A stretch of 64,000 nt of DNA, taken from assembly GCA_964531025.1 (NCBI GenBank), contig CAZHDY010000001.1, positions 1,116,001 to 1,180,000 of the forward strand. The letters run 5' to 3'. The notes under the pieces are model-generated. The model searched no databases. It had not been told where the DNA came from and saw only the letters and a program-made list of their open reading frames with translations. Origin of the DNA: CALMEC01 sp964531025 (GTDB lineage: Bacteria > Actinomycetota > Thermoleophilia > Miltoncostaeales > Miltoncostaeaceae). A program made the translations under genes and the position numbers. Of this stretch, positions 1 to 8,454 are shown one piece after another; the stretch's first letter is position 1; every line of letters begins with the position of its first letter.

Positions 1-1
1 A

Positions 2-196
2 CTGCGTCCGGTGGCGGTGCCGTCACGCGTGGCGGGGTTGCAGCGGGCGCTGGAGGAGATCCAGCTGACGCGGTCGGAGATGGAGCTCAACCCGACCCTC
101 GACCTCGCGGTGGAAGCCATGACGCACCGCATCGCCCATGCGATCCACTCCGGCACCACCATGCCCTTGACCGGAGCCGGCCGCCTGCCCTTCTGA
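2..196 (+). CDS. C-terminal fragment, possibly DNA polymerase III subunit delta'
   Basis: The window opens inside a gene; the open frame runs from the first bases to the TGA at 194-196, about 64 codons. The tail contains TRSEMELNPTLDLAVEAM, which resembles the helical C-terminus of clamp-loader delta' proteins (an Asn-Pro-x-Leu-Ala-Leu-Glu segment near the end). Family assignment rests on this short segment only, so it is tentative; the ATP-binding and zinc regions lie outside the window. It is followed by a hairpin shared with the convergent gene downstream. Confidence 0.4.
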   Translation: MRPVAVPSRVAGLQRALEEIQLTRSEMELNPTLDLAVEAMTHRIAHAIHSGTTMPLTGAGRLPF

Positions 197-205
197 GTCT
201 CGACC

Positions 206-233
206 CGGCGCGTCCGATCATCCGGACGCGCCG
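206..233. terminator. Bidirectional hairpin terminator
   Basis: Perfect 11-bp inverted repeat CGGCGCGTCCG / CGGACGCGCCG with a 6-nt loop, between two convergent genes. There is no U-tract, as usual for high-GC actinobacterial terminators; function is inferred from position and symmetry. Confidence 0.7.
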
Positions 234-252
234 TATCCCGACGAAGCGGGTG

Positions 253-1020
253 TCAGTTGTTGCTCAGGGTCGGCTCCGCGACGAGCCCGCCGATCAACCC
301 GAATGCGGCACCGAAGGCGAGGATCACGATGCCGACCACCAGGCCGGCGATGGCGAGACCGCGGCCACCCCGCGTGCCCTCGCTGCGCTTGATGTCATCC
401 AGTCCCGCGATCGACATCGCCACTCCGATCGCCGCGGTCGCACCGCCGAAAATCCCGCAGAGCGACAGGACGAGCCCGGCGATGGCATATCCGGATGTGG
501 CGACGACACCGCCGGGAATCGGCCCCCGTCCGATGCGGGGCGCTCCGACGAGGGCGAGCACGAGGCCGATGGTGAACACGAGGCCGGCGATGTAGAGGAT
601 CCATCCGCCGCGTCCCAGCGAAGGACCCTCCCTGAAGAGGAATCGATCGTCGGACCGACCCGCCACCACGATGATCAGGCACACCATCGCGGACGCCACC
701 AGCACGCCGATACCGGTGATGCGCGCCCATGCGAACGGCAGCGCGATGGCGAGGATGAGGGCGATCACCGAGATGAGCCCGATGACGATGAAACCGGATT
801 GCTCCATGATCGCCCGCCGGGGGCCACCGCCGAAACTCCCGCTCGCCGACGATGCGATCACCCGACTGCCGAAGGCGCCGATCAAGACGAGCGCGCCGGC
901 GAGAACCCCCAGCGCGAGGCCTGTGAGGCACATGCGGTCGTGCATCGGCGAGTTGAAAGGCACACGGTTCGGGTCGCGGAGCGGGACCTGCGGCTCGGAC
1001 GAGAGGCTGGGCAGGTTCAT
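253..1020 (-). CDS. DUF4190-type multi-pass membrane protein
   Basis: A 255-residue protein starting at MNLPSL, chosen because an AAAGGA ribosome site lies about 10 nt upstream; a longer upstream reading has none. The first 40 residues are hydrophilic; about six hydrophobic segments follow. Near the C-terminus are two tandem copies of a Gly-rich hydrophobic pattern (AIAGLVLSLCGIFGG and AIAGLVVGIVILAFG) separated by the short polar linker DDIKRSEGTRGGRG, the hallmark of DUF4190 membrane proteins, whose function is unknown. It probably sits in the cytoplasmic membrane. It lies downstream of the AraC gene on the same strand but 270 bp away, so it likely has its own promoter. Confidence 0.75.
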   Translation of the reverse strand: MNLPSLSSEPQVPLRDPNRVPFNSPMHDRMCLTGLALGVLAGALVLIGAFGSRVIASSASGSFGGGPRRAIMEQSGFIVIGLISVIALILAIALPFAWARITGIGVLVASAMVCLIIVVAGRSDDRFLFREGPSLGRGGWILYIAGLVFTIGLVLALVGAPRIGRGPIPGGVVATSGYAIAGLVLSLCGIFGGATAAIGVAMSIAGLDDIKRSEGTRGGRGLAIAGLVVGIVILAFGAAFGLIGGLVAEPTLSNN

Positions 1021-1290
1021 CGTTGTTGGTCCTTTCGGTATGCGGACGGGACGAGTCACTCTCACCGGTTCCGCTGGTTCCTACCAGACCGCTCGCAGGA
1101 GCACCGGAACCGGGTCATAGGAGTAACGCCACCGCGACAATCGTGGTCACATCGCAGGACGGTCCGGTGCCCTCCAGACCGTTCGCGACCGCGGCCGAGG
1201 GACTGAGCACAACCCACGGACCTCAGAGCGCCGTCCACGGATTCGACGCCGCGGCCCTCCCCGCCGCGCTCACTGTCGATCCATCAGCCG

Positions 1291-2295
1291 TCAGGGAGCC
1301 GTCAGAAGGTCCGCACGAGCGGCCGCCGCCCGCCGCCATGCGCCGGGCGACTCCCCGAGATGCCGCTTGAACGCCCGGGTGAACGCCGACTCCGATTCGT
1401 ATCCCACCGCGGTGGCGGCCGCCGCCACCGACAGCCCGGACTCCAGCAATCGGGCCGCGCGCTGCAGCCGCCAGCGCGTCAGGTAGGTCATCGGAGGCAT
1501 CCGGACCAATGCGGTGAACCGCTCCGCGAACGAGGAGCGCGACATCGCGACCTCGTGCGCGAGCAGATCGAGCGTCCAGGCCCGCTGCGGGTGCTCGTGG
1601 ATCACCCGCAGCGCGGCACCGATCTGCGGGTCGCGCAGACCCGCCACCCAGCCGGTCGCGTCGTCGGGCAACGACTCGATGTGATGCCGGATCGCCTCGA
1701 CGAACATGAGCTCGGCAAGCTTGGCGAGTGTCGCCTCCCGGCCGGCGTCATGCTGCTGGCTCGTCTCGACCGCCGCGTCGAGCAGTGCGGTCATCCAGTG
1801 CCACGCCTGCGGTGACACCGGCGCGTGGAGCGTCTGGGGCAGCGACTCCAGCAACGGGTTGAACGGTCGCACGTCGCACGCGAGGTAGCCGCACACGAAG
1901 TGGCACCGCTCGCCAGCATCGCCGTCGTCACCGACATCGTCGAGAACGATCGACGTCGGGAGCAGTCCGAGGACGGGTCGATGGAACTTCTCCCACTGCG
2001 GCTCCGACCGCATGCCGGGCGCCGAAGCCATCACGTTGGCGTCCCCGCCGGGGAAGATCACCATCTCTCCCGCCCGTAGCCGGATGGCCGTCGAAGGATC
2101 GTCGACCGGTTCGGTCCAGGCGACGCCGTCGGTCATCACGTGGAACCCGATGACGTGCTCGGCGCCCGCGATCATCCGTGCGGCGATCGCCTCGGAGCTC
2201 GGGCTGGTGGACACGAACGGCGGTCGGGCCTCGACGTCGTAGAAGACCGCGCCGGTCAGCCGCACGGCCATCAGCACGTCCGAAAGGACGTCCAT
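1291..2295 (-). CDS. AraC-family transcriptional regulator with N-terminal cupin domain
   Basis: The 334-residue protein has an N-terminal cupin-type ligand domain (about residues 5-190, containing GEMVIFPGGDANVM) and a C-terminal AraC-type double helix-turn-helix (about 215-320). Conserved signatures are WTLDLLAHEVAMSRSSFAERF in the first HTH and AATAVGYESESAFTRAFKRHLGESPGAWR in part of the second. The start is supported by a GGGGAGG ribosome site. Proteins of this layout (Cupin_6 plus HTH_18) usually control a neighbouring oxidoreductase gene. It is divergently transcribed from the FAD oxidase at 2466, and three CCCGGACG direct repeats lie between them, so that gene is its probable target. 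Confidence 0.9.
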   Translation of the reverse strand: MDVLSDVLMAVRLTGAVFYDVEARPPFVSTSPSSEAIAARMIAGAEHVIGFHVMTDGVAWTEPVDDPSTAIRLRAGEMVIFPGGDANVMASAPGMRSEPQWEKFHRPVLGLLPTSIVLDDVGDDGDAGERCHFVCGYLACDVRPFNPLLESLPQTLHAPVSPQAWHWMTALLDAAVETSQQHDAGREATLAKLAELMFVEAIRHHIESLPDDATGWVAGLRDPQIGAALRVIHEHPQRAWTLDLLAHEVAMSRSSFAERFTALVRMPPMTYLTRWRLQRAARLLESGLSVAAAATAVGYESESAFTRAFKRHLGESPGAWRRAAAARADLLTAP

Positions 2296-2307
2296 CGCTC
2301 AGGCCTC

Positions 2308-2366
2308 CCCGGACGTTCGGCGAGCTCGCCCGGACGCGCGGACAGATGCCGGGGCGATCCCGGACG
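2308..2366. promoter_or_regulatory. Three CCCGGACG direct repeats, candidate AraC-type operator
   Basis: The octamer CCCGGACG occurs at 2308-2315, 2329-2336 and 2359-2366, all in the same orientation. The first two are 21 bp apart, about two helical turns, the geometry AraC-family dimers use. They lie in the 170-bp gap between the divergent regulator and FAD oxidase genes. Binding is inferred. Confidence 0.45.
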
Positions 2367-2465
2367 AACGGGCATCACGCGCGGTGGCTGGGGCATTCAC
2401 CTTCCCACGGCCGGTTCCTAGCGTTTTCGCCATCGAACTGCACCTGTCACGAATGGGAGGACATC

Positions 2466-3893
2466 ATGACCACGAGTGAGACTACGCCCATCCTGAGCGA
2501 GCTGCGCGGAGAGCTGACCGGCGAGGTCATCTCCCGGAGCGACGCCCTCTACGACGATCACCGTCAGCTGTACAACGGAATGCTCGACAAGCATCCCCTC
2601 GCGATCGCACGTTGCGCGGACATCAATGACGTGGTGACCGCCGTTCGTCGGGCCGTGCAGCACGGGGTCCGACTGGCCGTGCGCGGCGCAGGCCACAACG
2701 GAGCGGGCCTCGGCAGCGTCGACGACGGACTCGTGATCGACCTCGGTGAGATGCGTGCCGTCGCGGTCGACGCGGACGCACGGATCGTGCGTGTCCAAGG
2801 CGGTGCGACCATGCGGGACGTCGACGCCGCAACCGCGGTGCACGGGCTCGCAGTGCCGATGGGCTTCGTGTCGTCGACCGGAGTCGGTGGGCTCACGCTG
2901 ACCGGCGGCACCGGGTACCTGACGCGCGCGTTCGGGTTGACGATCGACAACCTCGTCGAGGCGCAGGTCGTACTCGCCGACGGCGACGTCGTGACGGCCT
3001 CGGAGACGTCGCACCCCGATCTGTTCTGGGGGCTGCGTGGCGGCGGCGGCAACTTCGGCATCGTCACCCAGTTCACATTCCGCGCGCACGCCGTTGACGA
3101 AGTGTTCGGAGGACCGGTGTTCTGGGACATCGACGACGCCGAGGAGATGCTGCGTTCGTATCGCGACCACCTGCCGGGCGCCAGCGAGCGGCTCAGCGTT
3201 TTCGCCGGGCTCAAGACGGTGCCGATGTGCGACCCGTTCCCGACCGAGCACCAGGGAAAGACGGTCGGCGCGCTCATCGCCTGCTACAACGGTCCCGAGG
3301 ACGAGGCACGGACCGAGATGGAGCCGATGATGGCCGAGTTGCCGCCGCCGCTGTTCGACTGGCGCATGACGCAGCCGTTCGCTCAACTCCAGCAGCTCTT
3401 CGACGGACTGATGCCAAGCGGCATGCAGTGGTCCTGGCACGGCGACTTCGTGACCGAGCTACCGGACGAGGCGATCGCCCGGCACGTCGCTCACGGCCGT
3501 CGGCTCGGTCCGGGTGCCCAGTCCGTCATGCACTTCTATCCGATCGATGGCGCCGTTCACCGGGTCGCACCGGAGGCGACCGCGTGGAGGTGCCGCGATG
3601 CGCGCTGGTCCCTGGTGATCGCGGGCATCTCCTCAGATCCCGCGGATTCCGGTGCCATCGACAGGTGGGCGAAGGACTACCACGACGACGTGCACCGTTT
3701 CTCCAGCCAGGGCGGCTACCTCAACTTCATGATGGCCGACCAGCTGACCGAGTCCGCGGGCCGGATCCGCGCGACGTACGGCGACAACTACGAACGGCTC
3801 CGGCGTGTGAAGGCCATCTACGACCCCGGCAACGTGTTCCGAGTCAACGCCAACATCCCGCCCGCGGACGATGTGGTGTCCGCGCGGCCCTGA
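2466..3893 (+). CDS. FAD-binding oxidoreductase (PCMH/BBE, berberine-bridge-enzyme type)
   Basis: A 475-residue protein; the ATG follows GGGAGG at 5-nt spacing. The N-terminal PCMH-type FAD domain (about 40-215) contains RGAGHNGAGLG, where the His is the usual covalent flavin attachment site in this family, and GVGGLTLTGGTGYLTRAFGL. The C-terminal BBE segment ends NYERLRRVKAIYDPGNVFRV, the canonical flavin-closing motif. Members oxidise varied substrates (sugars, alkaloids, 6-hydroxynicotine, aclacinomycin) using O2. The substrate cannot be read from sequence. Its divergent AraC partner suggests ligand-induced expression, and a strong hairpin follows. Confidence 0.88.
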   Translation: MTTSETTPILSELRGELTGEVISRSDALYDDHRQLYNGMLDKHPLAIARCADINDVVTAVRRAVQHGVRLAVRGAGHNGAGLGSVDDGLVIDLGEMRAVAVDADARIVRVQGGATMRDVDAATAVHGLAVPMGFVSSTGVGGLTLTGGTGYLTRAFGLTIDNLVEAQVVLADGDVVTASETSHPDLFWGLRGGGGNFGIVTQFTFRAHAVDEVFGGPVFWDIDDAEEMLRSYRDHLPGASERLSVFAGLKTVPMCDPFPTEHQGKTVGALIACYNGPEDEARTEMEPMMAELPPPLFDWRMTQPFAQLQQLFDGLMPSGMQWSWHGDFVTELPDEAIARHVAHGRRLGPGAQSVMHFYPIDGAVHRVAPEATAWRCRDARWSLVIAGISSDPADSGAIDRWAKDYHDDVHRFSSQGGYLNFMMADQLTESAGRIRATYGDNYERLRRVKAIYDPGNVFRVNANIPPADDVVSARP

Positions 3894-3937
3894 CGTTCAC
3901 AACGCGAAAGCCGGACAGCGGGGTGGACCCGTGATCT

Positions 3938-3982
3938 CCACGCGTCGAGCAGCGACCTCCCACGACGGTGCTCGACGCGTGG
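3938..3982 (+). terminator. Hairpin terminator after FAD oxidase
   Basis: Perfect 14-bp inverted repeat (CCACGCGTCGAGCA and its complement) with a 17-nt loop, 45 nt after the stop codon. No U-tract. Confidence 0.65.
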
Positions 3983-4335
3983 TGTCGGTGCGTCCATCGA
4001 TGCCACCGGCCGATCATGGGCACCGGATCCGAGAGACCGGATATCAATAGGGACCAAACGGAACATTGACGAAAAGCCAAACCGGCATGTCTCTTCTGCA
4101 TTTCGACGTCGCCTCACCGATATGAATGCACGACATCGCAACGGTCGTAACGATGCGCGCACATCCCGACCGTCCGTCATGCCTGCACGTTCCGCGAAAG
4201 TGGCGATTTGCATGCCAAATGGGGACATACCCGCCCGACAAAGGGAGTAACCTTCGCGATCCGGTGCCACCCGCGGCGTGAGCCAGCGTGAGCGCACCGC
4301 TCCACCACCGCGACGACAGAGGATGTGACCTGTCT
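3983..4335. other. Long intergenic leader upstream of PEP carboxykinase
   Basis: About 350 bp without a convincing gene. The 4030-4260 part is richer in A and T than the surroundings and presumably holds the promoter region of the PEP carboxykinase gene. I found no clear -35/-10 pair or riboswitch signature. Confidence 0.4.
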
Positions 4336-6135
4336 GTGAGTACCACCGTCCCGACCAAGCATCAGCAGTTGACCCAGTGGGTCGACGAGATCGCTGCCCT
4401 GACGAAGCCCGACCAGATCCGCTGGTGTGACGGCTCGGCGGAGGAGTATGACGATCTCTGTCAGCTCCTCGTCGACAACGGCACCTTCACCAAGCTGTCC
4501 GAGGCCAAGCGGCCCAACAGCTACCTGGCCTGGTCCGACCCGTCGGACGTAGCACGTGTCGAGGATCGCACCTTCATCTGTTCGGAGAACGAGGTCGACG
4601 CCGGCCCCACCAACAACTGGCGCGCACCGGACGAGATGCGCACGGAGCTGAACGGGCTGTTCGACGGCTGCATGAAGGGCCGGACGATGTACGTGATCCC
4701 GTTCTCCATGGGACCGCTCGGATCCGACAAGTCCCACATCGGCGTACAGCTCACAGATTCTCCGTACGTGGTGGTGTCCATGCGCATCATGACCCGCATG
4801 GGCCAGAAGGCACTGGACGAACTGGGCGCAGACGGTGAGTTCGTCCCGTGCGTCCACTCCATCGGCGCGCCGCTGGAGGAGGGCCAGGAGGACGTCTCGT
4901 GGCCGACCAACGCCGACACGAAGTACATCGTGCACTTCCCGGAGACCCGCCAGATCTGGTCGTACGGATCCGGCTACGGCGGAAACGCCCTCCTCGGCAA
5001 GAAGTGCTTCGCACTTCGCATCGCGTCCGTCATGGCACGTGACGAGGGCTGGATGGCCGAGCACATGCTCATCCTCAAGCTGACCTCCCCCGAGGGGAAG
5101 GTGCACTACGTCACCGGCGCGTTCCCCAGCGCGTGCGGCAAGACGAACATGGCGCTCATGATCCCGACCGTCGAGGGCTGGAAGGTCGAGACCATCGGTG
5201 ATGACATCGCCTGGATGAAGTTCGGCGACGACGGCCGCCTCTACGCCATCAACCCCGAGGCCGGCCTCTTCGGCGTCGCCCCGGGCACCGGCTGGGGCAA
5301 CACCCCCAACGCCATGGAGGCCCTCGAGAAGGGCGCCATCTACACCAACACCGCCCTCACCGACGACGGCGACACGTGGTGGGAGGGCATGACCAAAGAG
5401 GTGCCCGAGCACCTCATCGACTGGCACGGTGAGGACTGGACCCCCGCCGCCGACCACCCCGCCGCGCACCCCAACGCACGGTTCACCGTCCCGGCCAGCC
5501 AGGTGCCGTCAATGGCGGCCGAGTGGGAGGACCCGGCCGGCGTTCCGATCAGCGCCTTCCTCTTCGGTGGCCGCCGCGCATCCGTCGTGCCACTCGTGCG
5601 TGAGTCGTTCGACTGGGAGCACGGCGTGTTCCTCGGTTCGATCATGAGCTCGGAGCAGACGGCCGCCGCCTTCGGCACCGTCGGCCAGCTGCGGTTCGAC
5701 CCGTTCGCCATGCTGCCGTTCTGCGGGTACAACATGGGCGACTACTTCCAGCACTGGCTCGACATCGCCAAGGTGAAGGGCGCGAAGGTCCCGAAGATCT
5801 TCTACGTCAACTGGTTCCGCAAGGACGCCGACGGCAAGTTCCTGTGGCCCGGCTTCGGCGACAACTCCCGCGTCCTGAAGTGGATCGTCGACCGCATCGA
5901 GGGTCGCGCCGAAGGTCAGGAGACCGCCATCGGCATCGTCCCCAAGCCGGAGGAGCTGGACACCGACGGCATCGACATCTCGGCCGCCGCGCTCAGCGAG
6001 CTGCTCACCGTCGACGAGGACGCGCTCCGCGCGGAGATCCCGCAGACGGAGGAGCACCTCGCCAAGTTCGGCGACAAGCTTCCGAAGGTGCTGCGTGACC
6101 GGTTCACCACGCTGAAGGAGCGCCTGGGCGCGTAG
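4336..6135 (+). CDS. pckG: Phosphoenolpyruvate carboxykinase (GTP)
   Basis: The 599-residue protein converts oxaloacetate plus GTP to phosphoenolpyruvate, GDP and CO2, the committing step of gluconeogenesis. GTP-class signatures are clear: GAFPSACGKTNMAL with the reactive Cys near residue 267 inside the P-loop, DDIAWMKFGDDGRLYAINPE, the guanine-binding region FYVNWFRKD, and RASVVPLVRE. Length fits the usual 590-610 residues. The GTG at 4336 was chosen because VSTTVPTKHQQLTQWVDEI aligns with family N-termini; AGAGGA lies 12 nt upstream. Monocistronic, followed by a hairpin. With PHA and acyl-CoA genes nearby it supports growth on C2/C4 acids. Confidence 0.97.
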   Translation: MSTTVPTKHQQLTQWVDEIAALTKPDQIRWCDGSAEEYDDLCQLLVDNGTFTKLSEAKRPNSYLAWSDPSDVARVEDRTFICSENEVDAGPTNNWRAPDEMRTELNGLFDGCMKGRTMYVIPFSMGPLGSDKSHIGVQLTDSPYVVVSMRIMTRMGQKALDELGADGEFVPCVHSIGAPLEEGQEDVSWPTNADTKYIVHFPETRQIWSYGSGYGGNALLGKKCFALRIASVMARDEGWMAEHMLILKLTSPEGKVHYVTGAFPSACGKTNMALMIPTVEGWKVETIGDDIAWMKFGDDGRLYAINPEAGLFGVAPGTGWGNTPNAMEALEKGAIYTNTALTDDGDTWWEGMTKEVPEHLIDWHGEDWTPAADHPAAHPNARFTVPASQVPSMAAEWEDPAGVPISAFLFGGRRASVVPLVRESFDWEHGVFLGSIMSSEQTAAAFGTVGQLRFDPFAMLPFCGYNMGDYFQHWLDIAKVKGAKVPKIFYVNWFRKDADGKFLWPGFGDNSRVLKWIVDRIEGRAEGQETAIGIVPKPEELDTDGIDISAAALSELLTVDEDALRAEIPQTEEHLAKFGDKLPKVLRDRFTTLKERLGA

Positions 6136-6158
6136 CGTCTCAGTCGAAACCGCGTTTC

Positions 6159-6191
6159 CACGACGGGCCGCCCTCGGGGTGGCCCGTCGTG
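6159..6191 (+). terminator. Hairpin terminator after pckG
   Basis: 11-bp perfect inverted repeat CACGACGGGCC / GGCCCGTCGTG with an 11-nt loop, followed by ATTTGGG. It ends only 19 nt before the next start codon, so the next gene's 5' leader begins near it. Confidence 0.7.
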
Positions 6192-6210
6192 ATTTGGGAA
6201 AGGAAGCACC

Positions 6211-7227
6211 ATGCTCCGCCAGTCCCCGGCTCCGCTGCACACCGAATACGACGTCGCCATGCTCGATCTGGACGGCGTGGTCTACGCCGGTTCGGCCGCC
6301 GTCCCCCTCGCACCCGAGGCCATCGCGGCCGCACGCGAAGCGGGCCTGCGGATCGCCTTCATCACGAACAACGCGTCACGCACACCCGACCGCGTGAGCG
6401 ACCACCTCACGCGGCTGGGAATCGCGGCCACACCCTCGGACGTCGTCACGTCGGCGCAGGCCGCGGCGCGACTGCTGGCCGATCGCTTCGCCGAGGGATC
6501 ACCGATCCTCATGACGGGAGGCGAGGGCCTCGACGTGGCCCTGCGGGAGGTCGGACTGCGGCCGGTGGCGGGCCTCGACGATGAGCCGGTGGCCGTCGCC
6601 ACCGGCTACGGGCCCGACCTTCCCTGGAACCGGATCCTCCTCGGGGCGATCGCCATCGCCGACGGCCTGCCCTGGGTGGCGACGAACACCGACTCCACGA
6701 TCCCCACCGACTGGGGCTTGGGACCGGGGCACGGAGCCCTGGTCGACCTGCTCGAGCGGTTCTCCGGACGCGAGGCTGAGGTGGCCGGCAAGCCCGCCCG
6801 CCCGCTCCTGGACGAGACGCGGCGGCGGATGGAGGCCACCGCGCCGATCATGGTGGGCGACCGCCTCGACACCGATATCGCCGGAGCGGTCAACTCCGAG
6901 GTGGACAGCCTGCTCGTCATGACCGGCGTCACAACAGTCGCCGAGATCGCAGCGGCCGCCCCCGAGGATCGGCCCACCTACATCGCCGCCGACCTCCGTG
7001 GACTTCTGGAGCCGCACCCGGTTCCCCGTTGGGAGACGACGGGGGCGGTGCTCGGCGGCTGGCGGGCCGAGGTCATCGCCGGGACCCTCACGGTGCAGGA
7101 CGAGTCAGGAGGCACGGGCACGGCGAGCGACTGGTGGCGGGTGACCGCCACCGCACTCTGGCGGTATCGGGACGAGACCGATCTGGTGGCCGAAACCGGA
7201 AACGTCACCCCGCCCTTGCCCGGGTGA
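6211..7227 (+). CDS. HAD-IIA family phosphatase (NagD-like)
   Basis: A 338-residue protein with a GGGAAAGGA ribosome site. HAD motifs are present: DLDGVVY with nucleophile D19 and acid/base D21, FITNNAS (motif II Thr), the GKPARPLLDE lysine loop, and MVGDRLDTDI with motif III/IV acids. The C2-type cap between about 85 and 200 places it in subfamily IIA with NagD, PGP and p-nitrophenylphosphatases; substrates are typically small phosphorylated metabolites. It is about 70 residues longer than NagD, with an extra C-terminal part after 260 (GGWRAEVIAGTLTV). Phosphoglycolate or nucleotide monophosphate are possible substrates but not shown. Confidence 0.88.
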   Translation: MLRQSPAPLHTEYDVAMLDLDGVVYAGSAAVPLAPEAIAAAREAGLRIAFITNNASRTPDRVSDHLTRLGIAATPSDVVTSAQAAARLLADRFAEGSPILMTGGEGLDVALREVGLRPVAGLDDEPVAVATGYGPDLPWNRILLGAIAIADGLPWVATNTDSTIPTDWGLGPGHGALVDLLERFSGREAEVAGKPARPLLDETRRRMEATAPIMVGDRLDTDIAGAVNSEVDSLLVMTGVTTVAEIAAAAPEDRPTYIAADLRGLLEPHPVPRWETTGAVLGGWRAEVIAGTLTVQDESGGTGTASDWWRVTATALWRYRDETDLVAETGNVTPPLPG

Positions 7228-7277
7228 ACAGGCACCGGCGCCCATGAGGATGGCGGCGCCGGAAGATCCGTGGTGAT

Positions 7278-7316
7278 CAACGGGGTGGATGGTGCCTGGC
7301 GTCATCCACCCCGTTG
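7278..7316 (+). terminator. Hairpin terminator after HAD-IIA gene
   Basis: 14-bp perfect inverted repeat CAACGGGGTGGATG / CATCCACCCCGTTG with an 11-nt loop. A second 8-bp GC hairpin (7235-7262) precedes it. The right arm overlaps the -35 box of the next gene. Confidence 0.75.
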
Positions 7317-7343
7317 ACCTCGACAGGTCCGCAAACGTATCCT
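7314..7343 (+). promoter_or_regulatory. Leaderless promoter for the ABM monooxygenase
   Basis: TTGACC, 18-nt spacer, TATCCT, then 7 nt to the ATG at 7351. There is no Shine-Dalgarno sequence, so the transcript probably begins at the start codon. The best-matched -35/-10 pair in the window. Confidence 0.7.
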
Positions 7344-7350
7344 CGCCCGT

Positions 7351-7653
7351 ATGGCTTTCGCGACCACGGGAACCCTCGGCGTGAGCCCGGGCAGGCGAGA
7401 CGAACTCGTCGCCATCCTGACGCGCCGCAGCCCCGAGCTGGCCGAGGCGGGATGTCTCCTCTACGAGGTCGGGATTAACGACGACGCGCCCGACACGGTC
7501 TTCGTGACCGAGCTCTGGGAGTCGGCCGAGGCGCACGCCGCGTCCTTACAGCTGGAGAGCGTGAAGGCCGCGATCGCAGAAGCCATGCCCCTGCTGTCGG
7601 GTGAGATGGACGGCACACGGTTCACCGTCGTCGGATCGCCGCTGCGCGACTGA
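7351..7653 (+). CDS. Antibiotic biosynthesis monooxygenase (ABM) domain protein
   Basis: A 100-residue single-domain protein with the dimeric alpha/beta ferredoxin-like ABM fold pattern: strand TTGTLGVSPGRRDELVAIL, then GCLLYEVGIN and VFVTELWESAEAHAASL, where the xxxEWxSxEAxxxH pattern is typical. Members are cofactor-free quinol monooxygenases (YgiN-like) or detoxifying enzymes. It is cytoplasmic and probably monocistronic from a leaderless promoter. Its 3' end lies 18 bp from the convergent ABC permease gene. Confidence 0.8.
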   Translation: MAFATTGTLGVSPGRRDELVAILTRRSPELAEAGCLLYEVGINDDAPDTVFVTELWESAEAHAASLQLESVKAAIAEAMPLLSGEMDGTRFTVVGSPLRD

Positions 7654-7671
7654 CCCGACGCCCCCCGACGA

Positions 7672-8454
7672 TCAGGTCCGGATGCCCTTGCCGCGCGACA
7701 TCATGAGGCCCGCCCACACGACCAGCGCAGCGGTGATGGCGGCGCTCACCCCGAGCGACAGGAGGACGGGGACGTCGCTCGTGCCGAGCATGCCGTGTCG
7801 CGTGGCGTCGACCAGATAGAAGATCGGGTTGGCGTGGGTGAGCTCGCGCCAGGGCTGTGACAGGACGTCGACCGAGTAGAAGACACCGCCGAGGAAGACG
7901 AGCGGGGTCAGGATGAGGTTCCCGACGTAGGACTGCTGATCCCAGGTCCTCGCGATGAGCCCCACGCCGACGCCGAGCGCGGCGAAGCCGACGGCCGCCA
8001 GGAGGCACGCGACGATCGCCGAGAGCGGGTTGACCGCCGGGAGGTCCACGAGGATGACGGCGAAGATCAGGGTGAGCGCCCCAACGAGGAGTCCGCGGAC
8101 AACGCCCCCCGCCAGGTACGCCACGAGGAGGTGGCGGGCACGCATGGGCCCGCTGACCGGGTCGTCGATGAACCCGTCGAAACGTGCCTGGAACAGCGAC
8201 GACGCAGTGTTCGCATAGGCCGCCGTGCCGATCCCCATGAGGACGAGCCCGGGAACGATGAAGACGTCATAGGGGATACCGTCGATCTGACGTATCCGAC
8301 CGCCGAGCGCCATACCGAAGATGGCGATGAACAGCACCGCCGACAACACGTTGGGAGCGATGGTCTGGCTCCAGATGCGGACGACGCGCGTGACCTCGCG
8401 CTGGGCCAGGGCACCCACGCCGCGCCATTGGGCCTGCCGGATGTCGTCGATCAT
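7672..8454 (-). CDS. ABC-2 type transporter permease
   Basis: A 260-residue membrane protein with six hydrophobic segments. The start MIDDIRQAQWRGV overlaps the ATPase stop by 4 bp (ATGA at 8451-8454), showing translational coupling. The conserved ABC-2 region VIARTWDQQSYVGNLILTPLVFLGGVFYSVD-type segment (LTPLVFLGGVFYSVD near residue 190) is present. It forms an exporter with the upstream ATPase; pairs of this DrrAB/NodIJ-like type export drugs, lipids or polysaccharide precursors, with substrate not predictable here. A longer reading upstream would lie inside the ATPase gene in another frame and is a shadow. Confidence 0.9.
   Translation of the reverse strand: MIDDIRQAQWRGVGALAQREVTRVVRIWSQTIAPNVLSAVLFIAIFGMALGGRIRQIDGIPYDVFIVPGLVLMGIGTAAYANTASSLFQARFDGFIDDPVSGPMRARHLLVAYLAGGVVRGLLVGALTLIFAVILVDLPAVNPLSAIVACLLAAVGFAALGVGVGLIARTWDQQSYVGNLILTPLVFLGGVFYSVDVLSQPWRELTHANPIFYLVDATRHGMLGTSDVPVLLSLGVSAAITAALVVWAGLMMSRGKGIRT

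Noticed and set aside
250..1206. 318-residue + strand frame
   Set aside because: Antisense to the DUF4190 gene, composition rich in Arg, Asp and Glu; no ribosome site.
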